This document shows positions 21,828 through 32,813 of a stretch of 64,000 nt of DNA, in pieces (position 1 is the first letter of the stretch; every line of letters begins with the position of its first letter). Under the pieces are notes generated by a model. It was not told the DNA's origin. It saw nothing but the letters and a program-made list of their open reading frames with translations, and did not search any database. Both the position numbers and the translations under genes were made by a program. Location of the stretch: positions 1-64,000 of the forward strand of contig JAPDOI010001868.1 of NCBI GenBank assembly GCA_029168955.1. The letters are read 5' to 3'. Origin of the DNA: Aplectana chamaeleonis (Eukaryota; Nematoda; Chromadorea; Rhabditida; Cosmocercidae).

Positions 21828-23024
21828 CCAGGCCGTCCAATAATTCCTGTCCGAAAATTTTCAAAATTCTATAATTTTCCTTAGAAGTGTTATAATATCA
21901 GGCAAGTGTAAGAACCTTCTAGAAGGTTCTCCAATGTTCTACGCTAGGGGTATATAAGGCGCAGTCGCCGCGTCCAGCTACCAGTACAAGCTAAAATAGA
22001 CCAAGGTCGAATTCGTACGTTCGTGTACTACGAGTGGCTGCTGGGCAACGAGGGCAGTGTCCCAACGCACAGTCAGCCGCTGGTTCAATCGTTTCGAGAG
22101 CGGCGACACGAGCCTCGAGGACAGGGAGCACAGCGGGAGGCCTTCTACGGTGGATGATGACGAAGTCCGTCGCTGTATCAAGGAGAAGCCGGAAGCCACC
22201 ACCCGTGAACTGGCGGCTGCAGCAAGTCCACCATCCACAGTCGACTCAACTTACTCGGCTACCACACATTTCTGGCCCGTTGGATCCCCCAATGTCTGAC
22301 GAACGCCAACAAGCAGAGCCGCGTGGCCCTCTGCCAGTCCCTCCTCCTTCGTCCGCATCGCAAGCAGTTTCTCGAGGAACTGGTCAGTGGGGATAAGAGC
22401 TGGGTCCTCTACAACGTCACCCGCCGTGCCGTCTGAATCCCGCTCGGAGAAGAGCCGCCAACGACGCCGAAAACCGACCTGCACCCGCTGAAGATCATGC
22501 TCTGCTGCTGGTGGGACACCAAGGGCATGCTGTACTTAGAGCTGCTCCCGCAAGGCAGGACGGTCACCGCCTCCATCTACACCGATCAGCCCGAGCAACT
22601 AGCCGCCGCCATCCGAGAAAAGCGTCCCCGACGGGCCTCGGTCCACCTACTGCACGACAACGCGCGCCCCCACGTGGCGAAGGAGACCCAGCAGAAGTTG
22701 GCGACGCTCGGCTGGGAGACGGTTGCCCATCCGCCGCATTCCCCGGATCTCGCCCCTCCGACTACCACTTGTTCCGCCCGCTGAAGCACCATTTGGCCGG
22801 AAGAAAACTCACCAATTACGACAACCTCAAATTCGACATCGCGGTCTTCTTCGAGTCGCAGCCCCCGGAGTTCTGGGCGAAGGGCATCGGCGACCTGCCC
22901 AATCGATGGGTCGCTGTTGTGCATAACTGTGGTGATTATACTGTTGATTAGACTTGTTTTCCAATAAAGTTGAAAAAAATTAAAAATGGTGAAATTTTCG
23001 GACAAGAATCATTGGACAACCTGG
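21828..23024 (+). pseudogene. Mariner transposase, broken copy (right arm)
   Basis: Inverted copy of 16153-17361, with the same terminal repeats and flanking TA. The frame starts MSQRTVSRWFNRFESGD and carries HLLHDNARPHVAKE and HSPDLAP. It is broken by about 10 bases missing in the DNA-binding region (after ATTREL, where the other copy has ATTLGCSKS), by loss of the segment around the first catalytic Asp from the main frame, and by the same shift after the third Asp as in the left copy. A TATA box lies at about 21948. Not functional. Confidence 0.9.
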
Positions 23025-23120
23025 TAGAAACCGTTGTTTTAATGGAACAAGCACGAACTTGCCGATAAATTTTCCGCAGGGCTACCGTAACCATTCTTGA
23101 ACAAAACATGATAACGAACG

Positions 23121-23314
23121 GGTGCTCTTTCGGAATAGACGGCCCACCTAAAATAATTGGATTGTCGTGGGGTTTTTTATATGTTCTTTGCACAAATTTT
23201 ACATGTTGCTCTCTGCTTCTACATGTTTAGAAGCGAAAACATGACAAAATGATCCTGTAGCTGCATTAGAAAACCTTTCTTACCAGAGTGGCTCGTCTAT
23301 TCCGAAAGAGTACC
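23121..23314. mobile_element. hAT-like MITE, copy 4
   Basis: Ends GGTGCTCTTTCGGAATAGAC and CGTCTATTCCGAAAGAGTACC minus one base, with an exact 8-bp duplication AACGAACG at 23113-23120 and 23315-23322. It sits about 30 bp outside the end of the palindrome arm. Confidence 0.9.
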
Positions 23315-23682
23315 AACGAACGAGAACACACGCTAATAACATGCGGGGTATAAATAGGCAGAGGAGCGGTATGCAATCATTCACACACCGCTCTCTTCGA
23401 GAAGCCACTGCTCAGATACGCTGACGGTTGATCAGCGGGGTAAAAAGGCTTGTCGGTGCGACGGCGGGAACAAAAACGGGGACGAGTCGAATTGTCGGTT
23501 GTACCGAAGGTAGAGGGAAATTCAATACGCGGAGACGGTTATTTGGCGGTAATAAACGGGTTGACGGTGCAACGGCGGGGACGCTCTCTACCGTCAAATA
23601 TGTGGCGCGCTCAGCAACTCAGACCGAAGACGGGTGCGCCGCCATCAACAAGTTTAGACAAAAGTATTAACAATGATAGGGG

Positions 23683-24440
23683 TATAAAAGGCTCCTCATC
23701 TGAGACAGTGTGCCTTAGTCGGCACTTCGGAGCCGGACCTGGGGCCAGATTCATCAACGATAAAACCGTGGTTTTAGGGTATAATTTACTCCGCGGGGTA
23801 AATTTTTGCGATTCATGAAAAAATAAACCCCAATTTTTGAGGTATATATGGGAGTATCCTATACATACATTTAGGGTTTATTTTGGGGTATGGAGTGGAG
23901 TTAATTAAACTCGGGGTATAAATCACCCCAAATTTCGTTGATGATTCCGGCCCATGTAAGGTGACCTCGAGTCACTTTTCAGAAGATCCACCGGATGCCG
24001 GAGGATAATTTTTGTCGCCCAGGGGAGGGGCTCTTCACGGTTCGGGGGGGGGATTACCCAGCTGTGGGGCCATCTCCCCATGATCTGCAGCAGGGTGCAC
24101 CCCATCGTGGACCGTGGTGGTGGGATCACCTCTTTTGTTGCGACCCCAAAACGGATGACCGCGGGGTCCCCTCTGCGGACCCGGGAATACCCAGGAAGTA
24201 TTGAAAAGCCCGTGACCAGCAATCTGGTTTGGTTGTACCGCGGTGTGAGATCGGTTGAATGGCGAAGTGAGATCGGTTGCCAAGCAGGACCTTCAGCGGG
24301 CCAACCGACGTTCCCCCGCCGAATAACCGCCCACGTGTCTGTGCGGTTGTACGGAGGATGAGTATAAGTTATACGCAGGATGGCCAAGGAGGGGCAACCG
24401 ACATTCCCCCGCAGAATAATCGCCCTCATGTCTGAGTGGG
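23683..24440 (+). mobile_element. Family J element with TATA box and hairpins, copy split by a MITE
   Basis: TATAAAAGG at 23683 is followed by an initiator-like TTAGTCGG, a stem CGGC/GCCG at 23719-23735, and after an inserted MITE the stem GTGAC/GTCAC at 23961-23975. The rest holds G-rich sequence and two direct repeats of about 100 bp (CGACGTTCCCCCGCCGAATA and CGACATTCCCCCGCAGAATA). Copies: 26109-26874 and, on the minus strand, about 52265-52140. No protein coding is apparent. Confidence 0.55.
23740..23945. mobile_element. MITE with GGGCCAGATTCATCAACGA ends
   Basis: GGGCCAGATTCATCAACGA and TCGTTGATGATTCCGGCCC are inverted repeats. The element separates two parts of the family J sequence that are contiguous at 26405-26446. 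The interior is AT-rich. Confidence 0.7.
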
Positions 24441-24592
24441 AAGTGGCTGAGGAGTTCGAAATTGTGCAAACATATTTGTTGGCTATTACGATGTACTCAT
24501 ATCGAAGCTGATATTTGCAAAATTTTTAAGGTAGGGTTACGGTAGCCCTGCGCGGAAAAAAATGATCGGCATGAGCGTGCTTGTAATATCAA

Positions 24593-24776
24593 AGGCAGTG
24601 TTCGCGATGAAATGAATAGGCGTGTTGGCTGTTCATTGTTTTTGATTTTGAAAGATGATAAGAAATTGTTAAGTTCTTCCACTGGCTAGAACAAGCTACA
24701 GTATCCTCTATCATGATCAGATGTTGAAGATAATGAACAGCCAACACGCCTATTCATTTTATCGTGAACACTGCCT
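24593..24776. mobile_element. TTAA-flanked MITE, family A copy 1
   Basis: 184 bp with ends AGGCAGTGTTCGCGATGAAA and its complement. The copy at 63337-63520 has the same length. The right TTAA is shared with the next element. Confidence 0.8.
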
Positions 24777-24780
24777 TTAA

Positions 24781-25257
24781 AGGCACAGTCCAACCTCGAA
24801 ATCGTATTTCCGTTTTACTGCCTATATTGAAAACGTCCCCTAGCTGATTCCAATATTGTCTTTCGAATCGTAAAATACCCTCTAGGAACGAAGTTATGGC
24901 CCCTCAAAAATTGAGCTACGGAAGCATGGTGGACGAGTTGTCCTTGGCTTGTACCTTCCGCCATTTGCATCCGATATATACGAGCCAACCTGAATGGATA
25001 GAGTGGCTGAGAATGTAGGGAAGAACGGGGCTATCGATCGGAAATCAGCGCTCGTCTCGCCACTGTTGAGCTCGAAAGTTCGTAAAAGGGGCGTGCCAAA
25101 GTGGCTTCCGGATGTGGGAGCCCCAGGGTGGCTTCCTCCTATATCTCGCTTATTCGGAGGAATTGAGAGCTCGCACTTGGCAGGCGCTATATGGGGTAGG
25201 TCTACTTCACAACTGTATGGAAATCTCAAATTTCGCCCCTGAGCTTGGACTGTGCCT
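24781..25257. mobile_element. TTAA-flanked MITE, family B copy 2
   Basis: Ends AGGCACAGTCCAACCTC and its complement (GAGCTTGGACTGTGCCT), with TTAA at both sides. It abuts family A at a single shared TTAA. Confidence 0.8.
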
Positions 25258-25261
25258 TTAA

Positions 25262-25787
25262 GAAATAGGACCATAAAGCTACGGAGCATTATGAATGATG
25301 AAATGAACACGGTTCTATGAGGGCACCCAAGGTTTCTTCATAGAAATGAAGAAAAACTCATTGAATCATGGGTGCCCCCCCCCCCCCAGGAGTCGTGGAC
25401 GTTGCGCAAGTCGGATCTCGGCAAGCTGGTGGTCTTTCGAATAGTAAACCCCAAATAATGAGCGGTAGCGATTGCCAAAAGGGCGTGAAATGATGATATC
25501 AGGTACATTTCCATATCAGACCGACAGACTCAATTATTGGAAATGAGTCCACTAACAATAGAAGGTCACACTATCGGTTCTACCAGTACTATACATATTC
25601 ATAAGGATACAACCTTATCCGAATACTAACATTATGGGTTGGAGTAGAGAATCAATTTAAGTGCACTTGAAAGTTGAAAAGCATTTTATGGCTTTGTGGC
25701 AATCTATACCGCACGGTATTTTGCGTCCAGTCTTCCGAATGCACTGTTTGCCCCAAATTCCCAGAATGCTTCGCGAGACGACTGCAA
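25262..25787. other. No gene recognised
   Basis: Contains a C run at 25375-25387 and a segment around 25440 similar to 15880-16020 (AGTAAACCCCAAAT and ATATCAGACCGAC). No coding signal. Confidence 0.4.
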
Positions 25788-26060
25788 ATTGCCACCAGCA
25801 CAAAACTCACAAGAAACAAAACTGATGATACCCAATAGATAAAGGGTAGGGTATAAAAGAGGTGGAGAGCGGTGTGTCTTCATTCTCGCACCGTCGTCCT
25901 CCAGGAGCCAGTAGTTGAGGCTCTACACGGACCATAATGTAGGAAAACAGCACCGGTTTTCAAAATGTCATGGTATCAGGCAGTAAACATGGAAAACTCT
26001 TAAAAGAAAAACCATTACACTTCCGTGGGAATTTTGTGCCGGTGGCAAAATATGAACTTG
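25788..26060 (+). mobile_element. Family G element with TATA box and hairpin
   Basis: AAATTGCCACCAGCACAAAA at the left and TTTTGTGCCGGTGGCAAAAT at the right are inverted repeats. Between them lie GATGATACCCAA, GGTATAAAAGAGGTGG and a TTCATTCTCGCACCG segment about 30 bases further on. Fuller copy: 55398-55690. Confidence 0.6.
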
Positions 26061-26108
26061 TTGCTTCGCGCCACAATTGGTTCAAAACTGCAACTCATTT
26101 TGCCTCTA

Positions 26109-26874
26109 CTCAGGTACTCAGGGCGACGGCCGGCGAACCTCCACGTCGAAAACGGCGGCCGGCGCCCCACATTTCGAGGGTGCCGGCCAGCGGCGAACCA
26201 TGCTGCATGCGACGCACACGCAACGCGGATATAGCCTCGCCCGCGAGCCACAAAAGACGCCACGGCAGCTCCCAAAACTTGCCACGCCATCTTCAATTTG
26301 GCCGGTTGGAACACATTGATGGTGGTCACGAATGATCACGTCGTAACGTGCTTATCACGTGCACAGCCGGTATAAAAAGCGCCTCATCTCACTCGAGTCC
26401 TCATTCGGCATTTTAATGCCGGCCCTGGAAGGTGACTTTGAGTCACTCTCCGGAGGCCAGCAAATTTTGGCAGCTGAGGGGATAGGGGTACCCCCACGGC
26501 TGGGGGGAGGGCGGCTTTGGCCGCGACCCGCGGGGAGGGTGGTTCCTCACCGCAGACTGCTGCGAAGATTACGTCCTTGCAGTGGACCGAGGCGGGGCGT
26601 TTCTCCGACGTGGACCCGGGGTGACATGCTTGAGGTAAATAATAATGCAAATAATGATCGCGGGCCGTCTGGTAAAGGTCGGCGTGCCGTCGACATGCGG
26701 CTGGCCGGCGAACCCAGCGCGGGTCATCCACGGAAAAGGACTGCGAGGCATCTGATAAAGGTCGGCGGGCCGTCGACATGAAGCTGGCCGGCGAGCCAAA
26801 AGCGTGCGGCCGGAGGACGGAGATCGCGGGCCAGCTGGGAAATGGTTCGCGGGCCGTCACACTAAGTACCTGAG
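26109..26874 (+). mobile_element. Family J element with TATA box and hairpins, complete copy
   Basis: Ends CTCAGGTACTCAG and CTAAGTACCTGAG are inverted repeats and TA flanks both sides (26107-26108, 26875-26876). Inside: TATAAAAAGC at 26371, initiator-like CTCATTCGG at 26400, a stem CGGCAT/ATGCCG, then GTGAC/GTCAC at 26432-26446. It is inserted in a duplicated piece of the adjacent gene's splice donor. No reading frame looks protein-coding. Confidence 0.75.
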
Positions 26875-26943
26875 TAACCGTATTTCAGGAGCGCTTATCA
26901 TAATCCCCTTGCAACACTAATTTAGTTCAAAACTGCAACTCAC

Positions 26944-27364
26944 TTTGTCTCTAACCGTATTTGAGGAGCACTTGAGAGTGTGTTCGTTAGTAAATTAGTT
27001 GCTGTTGTTTGTCTCTCCGTGGAAGTTGAGAAAGGCTCAGTAGATTCAGGGGAGCTTGTCGCGGTTTCAGGCATAATTGTTGTCGTGATGAATGAAGTAG
27101 CAATAGAAGTCGTTTCCGCAGTCGCGTCTGTCGTTTCTACTGGGACCACCCGAAGTGTGGTCGATGAGTAAGAAGTGAGCTCGGTTGTTGAGACTGCTGT
27201 CGGTGAAGAATGAGTAACACTTGTAGACGTCCCATTTGTTATGTTGATGAGCGAACTCCAGGTCGTTCCATTAAGTGATACAGTTGTGGGTGATAGAGTT
27301 GTGAAGAAAATAGAAGTAGAGCTGTTCACCACGGTAATGTTCTCGTCCAGGTGCGGATCTTGTG
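26944..27364 (-). CDS. Ser/Thr-rich exon of a mucin-like membrane protein gene
   Basis: The acceptor CTCATTTTCAG fits the nematode consensus, and the donor is ACAAA|GTGAGT. The exon has 421 bases: two bases, 139 codons and two bases, so it fits a phase-1 exon before it and joins in phase to the transmembrane exon at 14582. The peptide is dominated by Thr and Ser (over half of many stretches) with several Asn-X-Ser/Thr sites (NITV, NSST, NGTT, NITN, NGTS), the pattern of a heavily O- and N-glycosylated extracellular stalk. It has no cysteine and no domain I recognise. The 3' end including the donor is duplicated at 26078-26108 plus 26875-26905. Confidence 0.7.
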
Positions 27365-27889
27365 CTGAAAATGAGATTATTTTGTTTAGGAGATGCTGCC
27401 AAAGAAATAAACTAAAGCAGGGATGGGGAATGTCACATCATTTCGTTCTATAGAATTGCAAATTGCTCGTACAAAACCATAGTTTTGATAAATCGAACTC
27501 TCGATTTCTCGAATCGAAATTGTTACAAACGTCATTCCTGTGATAATGAAATTGAGACTTGCTGCTTCGGCTGTGAAATGGTTCCAACAAAGGACAAAGC
27601 TCAAAAGTGAGCTTGGGTAGGCCTCCATTTTTGGAAAATATCACTGAAGTCAGTTACTCTAATATTACTCAACTCGACTGCCAAATCATACTTTCAACTA
27701 TTTCACTTCATTTCTCGAAAACAAATTATTCTACGCCAAATCGTTCTCAGGAATATTTCAAAACCTCTTTAACTGAGTATATTTTTTCGCCAGGAACCTA
27801 AACTTTCAGGAATTTCATTTATTTTTCCTAAAGGTTTCCTTTCTAACATGATTCATGCCTGGTGGTGTTAATTTAAAGTAATTCCACTG
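27365..27889 (-). other. Intron sequence between the Ser/Thr-rich exon and the minisatellite
   Basis: No exon-like frame. The minus strand near 27880-27815 continues in frame from the array for about 25 codons and then stops. Confidence 0.4.
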
Positions 27890-30800
27890 ATGCCCAGCCC
27901 CCCCCCCTTCTATGACGTCCTGCACACTCTCACTGATGTCCTGCACACTTTCTACGACATCCTGCACACTCCCACTAATGTCCTCCGCACATTCTGTTAC
28001 ATCTTGGCGTTCTGCGCACACCCATTTGGGTACAGCACTTTCTACGGCGTCCGGCGCACTCTCATTTGAGTCCCAAACACTTTCTAGGCGTTCTGCGCAC
28101 ACCCTTTTGGGTCCGGCACACTCTCCCCCGCACACTTTCTACGGCGTCCGGCGCACTCTCATTTGGGTCACGCACACTTTCTACGGCGTCCGGCGTACTC
28201 TCATTTGGGTCCAGCACACTTTCTACGGCGTCCGGCGCACTATCATTTGGGTCCCCCACACTTTACAGGGCGTTCTGCGCATTCCCACGTGGGTCCCGCA
28301 CACTTTCTACCGCGTCCTCATTTGGGTCCCACACACTTTATAGGGCGTTCTGCGCATTCCCACGTGGGTCCTGCAGCGTCCGAGCACTCTCATTTGGGTC
28401 CCGCACACTTTCTACGGCGTCCGGCGCACTCTCATTTGGGTCCCACTTTCTACGGCGTCCGGCGCACTCACACGTTACGGCGTCCGGCGCACTCTCATTT
28501 GGGTCACGCACACTTTCTACGGCGTCCGGCGTACTCTCATTTGGGTCCAGCACACTTTCTACGGCGTCCGGCGCACTATCATTTGGGTCCCACACACTTT
28601 ATAGGGCGTTCTGCGCACACCCATTTGGGTCCCGCACATTTACTACGGCGTTCTGCGCACACCCATTTGGGTCCCGCACACTTTCTACGGCGTCCGGCGC
28701 ATTCCCACGTGGGTCCCGCACACTTTCTACCGCGTCCGGAGCACTCTCATTTGGGTCCCGCACACTTTCTACGGCGTCCGGCGCACTCTCATTTGGGTCC
28801 CACACACTTTCTAGGGCGTTCTGCGCACACCCATTTGGGTCCCGCACACTTTCTACGGCGTCCGGCGCACTCCCACTTGGGTCCCGCACACTTTCTACGG
28901 CGTCCGGCGCACACCCATTTGGGTCCCACACACTTTCTACGGCGTTCTGCGCACACCCATTTGGGTCCCGCACACTTTCTACGGCGTCCGGCGCATTCCC
29001 ACGTGGGTCCCGCACACTTTCTACGGCGTCCGGCGCACTATCATTTGGGTCCCACACACTTTATAGGGCTTTCTGCGCACACCCAGTTGGGTCCCGCACA
29101 CTTTCTACGGCGTCCGGCGCATTCCCACGTGGGTCCCGCACACTTTCTACCGCGTCCGGAGCACTCTCATTTGGGTCCCGCACACTTTCCACTCTCATTT
29201 GGGTCCCACACCGTTTCTAGGGCGTTCTGCGCACACCCATTTGGGTCCCGCACACTTTCTACGGCGTCCGGCGCACTGTCCCGCACACTTTATACGGCGT
29301 GCGGCGCACACCCATTTGGGTCCCACACAATTTCTACGGCGTTCTGCGCACACCCATTTGGGTCCCGCACACTTTATACGGCGTTCTGCGCACACCCTTT
29401 TGGGTCCCGCACACTCTCTACGGCGTCCGGCGCACTCACTTTCTACGGCGTCCGGCGCACTCTCATTTGGGTCCCACACACTTTCTAGGGCGTTCTGCGC
29501 ACACCCATTTGGGTCCCGCACACTTTCTACGGCGTCCGGCGCATACGGCGTCCGGCGCACACCCATTTGGGTCCCACACACTTCTACGGCGTCCGGCGCA
29601 CTCTCGTTTGGGTCCCACACACTTTCTAGGGCGTTCTGCGCACACCCATTTGGGTCCCGCACACTTTCTACGGCGTCCGGCGCACTCCCACTTTTTCTAC
29701 GTCGTCCGGCGCACACCCATTTGGGTCCCACACACTTTCTACGGCGTTCTGCGCACACCCATTTGGGTCCTGCACACTTTCTACGGCGTTCTGCGCACAC
29801 CCTTTGGGTCCCGCACACTCTCTACGGCGTCCGGCGCACTTACGGCGTTCTGCGCACACCCTTTTGGGTCCCGCACACTTTCTACGGCGTCCGGCGCACT
29901 CACACGTGGGTCCCGCACACTTTCTACGGCGTCCGGCGCACTCTCATTTGGGTCACGCACACTTTCTACGGCGTCCGGCGTACTCTCATTTGGGTCCAGC
30001 ACACTTTCTACGGCGTCCGGCGCACTATCATTTGGGTCCCACACACTTTACAGGGCGTTCTGCGCACACCCATTTGGGTCCCGCACATTTACTACGGCGT
30101 TCTGCGCACACCCATTTGGGTCGTCCGGCGCTCTCTCATTTGGGTCCCACACACTTTCTAGGGCGTTCTGCGCACACCCATTTGGGTCCCGCACAATTTC
30201 TACGGCGTCCGGCGCACTCCCACTTGGGTCCCGCACACTTTCTACGGCGTCCGGCGCACACCCATTTGGGTCCCACACACTTTCTACCGCGTTCTGCGCA
30301 CACCCTTTTGGGTCCCGCACACCGTCTCGCACACTTTCTACGGCGTCCGGCGCACACCCATTTGGGTCCCACACATTTACTACGGCGTTCTGCGCACACC
30401 CATGTGGGTCCCGCACACTTTCTACGGCGTCCGGCGCATTCCCACGTGGGTCCCGCACACTTTCTACCGCGTCCGGAGCACTCTCATTTGGGTCCGGCGT
30501 CCGGCGCACTCTCATTTGGGTCCCACACACTTTCTAGGGCGTTCTGCGCACACCCATTTGGGTCCCGCACACTCTCTACGGCGTCCGGAGCACTCTCATT
30601 TGGGTCCCGCAAACTTTCTACGGCGTCCGGCGCACTCTCATTTGGGTCCCACACATTTACTACGGCGTTCTGCGCACACCCATGTGGGTCCCGCACACTT
30701 TCTACGGCGTCCGGCGCACTATCATTTGGGTCCCACACACTTTACAGGGCGTTCTGCGCACACCCATTTGGGTCCCGCACATTTACTACGGCGTTCTGCG

Positions 30801-32630
30801 CACACCCATTTGGGTCCCGCACACTTTCTACGGCGTCCGGCGCATTCCCACGTGGGTCCCGCACACTTTCTACCGCGTCCGGAGCACTCTCATTTGGGTC
30901 CCTCACACTTTCTACGGCGTCCGGCGCACTCTCATTTGGGTCCCACACACTTTCTACGGCGTCCGGCGCATTCCCACGTGGGTCCCGCACACTTTCTACG
31001 GCGTCCGGCGCACACCCATTTGGGTCCCGCACACTTTCTACGGCGTCCGGCGCACTCCCACTTGGGTCTCGCACACTTTCTACGGCGTCCGGCGCACACC
31101 CATTTGGGTCCCACACATTTACTACGGCGTTCTGCGCACACCCATTTGGGTCCCACACATTTACTACGGCGTTCTGCGCACACCCATGTGGGTCCCGCAC
31201 ACTTTCTACGGCGTCCGGCGCATTCCCACGTGGGTCCCGCACACTTTCTACCGCGTCCGGAGCACTCTCATTTGGGTCCCGCAAACTTTCTACGGCGTCC
31301 GGCGCACTCTCATTTGGGTCCCACACACTTTCTAGGGCGTTCTGCGCACACCCATTTGGGTCCCGCACACTCTCTACGGCGTCCGGAGCACTCTCATTTG
31401 GGTCCCGCAAACTTTCTACGGCGTCCGGCGCACTCTCATTTGGGTCCCACACATTTACTACGGCGTTCTGCGCACACCCATGTGGGTCCCGCACACTTTC
31501 TACGGCGTCCGGCGCACTATCATTTGGGTCCCGCACACTTTCTAGGGCGTCCGGCGCACTCTCATTTGGGTCCCGCACACTTTCTAGGGCGTTCTGCGCA
31601 CACCCATTTGGGTCCCACACACTTTCTACGGCGTCCGGCGCACACACTTTCTACGGCGTCCGGCGCACACCCATTTGGGTCCCCACAACGGCGTCCGGCG
31701 CATTCCCACGGCGTCCGGCGCACGGGTCCCACACACTTTCTACGGCGTTCTGCGCACACCCATTTGGGTCCCGCACACTCTCTACGGCGTCCGGAGCACT
31801 CCTGCAAACTTTCTACGGCGTTCGGCGCACTCTCATTTGGGTCCCACACATTTACTACGGCGTTCTGCGCACACCCATGTGGGTCCCGCACACTTTCCAC
31901 GGCGTTCGGCGCATTCCCACGTGGGTCCCGCACACTTTCTACCGCGTCCGGAGCACTCTCATTTGGGTCCCGCAAACTTTCTACGGCGTCCGGCGCACTC
32001 TCATTTGGGTCCCGCAAACTTTCTAGGGCGTTCTGCGCACACCCATTTGGGTCCCACACACTCTACGGCGTCCGGCGCACTTGGGTCTCGCACACTTGCT
32101 ACGGCGACGGGCGCACACCCATTTGGGTCCCACACATTTACTGCGGCGTTCTGCGCACACCCATGTGGGTCCCGCACACTTTCTACGGCGTCCGGCGCAC
32201 TTCCCACGTGGGTCCCGCACACTTTCTAGGGTCCCGCACACCGGCGGCGCACACCCATTTGGGTCCCACACACTTTCTACCGCGTCCGGCGCACTCTCTA
32301 CGGCGTCCGGCGCACACCCATTTGGGTCCCACACACTTTTTACGGCGTTCTGCGCAGTGGGTCCCGCACACTTTCTACGGCGTCCGGCGCACAAACTTTC
32401 TACGGCGTCCGGCGCACTCTCATTTGGGTCCCACACACTTTCTAGGGCGTTCTGCGCACACCCATTTGGGTCCCGCACACTCTCTACGGCGTCCGGCGCA
32501 CTCTCATTTGGGTCCCGCACACTTTCTACGGCGTCCGGCGTACTCCTACTTTGGTCACACCCATGTTCTACGACGTCTTTCGCACACTGCTGGGGTCCCG
32601 CACACTATCTACGGCGTTCCAATTAAAACT
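27890..32630 (-). repeat. 42-bp minisatellite, about 4.7 kb
   Basis: Over a hundred units near CTTTCTACGGCGTCCGGCGC plus ACTCTCATTTGGGTCCCGCACA, with frequent truncated units. Each unit is two related 21-bp halves; on the minus strand it reads as ESVRDPN followed by ESAPDAV, and at the 27.9-kb edge as simpler ESVQDVV/ESVQDIS heptads. Since 42 is 14 codons, long frames are open on both strands in several registers, but they are broken by partial units and end at stops. Unit differences on the minus strand change amino acids freely (CGG/TGG, CCG GAC/CAG AAC), which argues against selection for protein. It fills most of the intron between 32727 and 27364. Confidence 0.9.
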
Positions 32631-32726
32631 CCAAGTACAGTTCACGGTATCGGAAACGGTGATTGTGATGTTGCTTATTACCACTAAAGTCGGTACAAAT
32701 TTGATTCCAACCTGCAAGAAGCTCAC

Positions 32727-32784
32727 CCATTCTTCCGACCGCTCCACTTGTAGACACACCGGCGTTATAAGAAGACGTATTTGA
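32727..32784 (-). CDS. Candidate upstream exon of the mucin-like membrane protein gene
   Basis: 58 bases between acceptor ATTTTTCATAG and donor ATGG|GTGAGC. Read in phase 0 it gives SNTSSYNAGVSTSGAVGRM with a glycosylation site, matching the Ser/Thr-rich style of the next exon, and the one-base overhang fits the two-base start of the exon at 27364. An overlapping longer frame (32568-32924) reads across both splice sites and cannot be excluded. The upstream start of the gene is not identified. Confidence 0.4.
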
Positions 32785-32813
32785 CTATGAAAAATAATGA
32801 CAATAACACATAC

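Larger units (their letters stand above)
16089..23088. repeat. 7-kb palindrome (large inverted duplication)
   Basis: The left arm 16089-19445 and right arm 20068-23088 are inverted copies over their full length; the spacer is 622 bp (19446-20067). The arms carry, from outside in: a mariner, a G/C-run block, a reverse-transcriptase piece, a hAT-like MITE, a second reverse-transcriptase piece and a C2HC region. The left arm is 336 bp longer. This is almost entirely explained by one 320-bp insertion with its 3-bp duplication (17425-17744) and about 12 bp missing from the right mariner. Confidence 0.9.

Noticed and set aside
28163..29488. Frame of 441 codons on the plus strand
   Set aside because: It is produced by the 42-bp minisatellite (14 codons per unit). 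Both strands are equally open and there is no start, domain or splice support.
27890..32630. CRISPR array
   Set aside because: The units are contiguous tandem repeats without unique spacers and there are no cas genes; the window is eukaryotic.
29804..32687. Overlapping frames of 740 and 761 codons
   Set aside because: Same cause: overlapping registers of the 42-bp array on the plus strand, while the neighbouring gene is on the minus strand.
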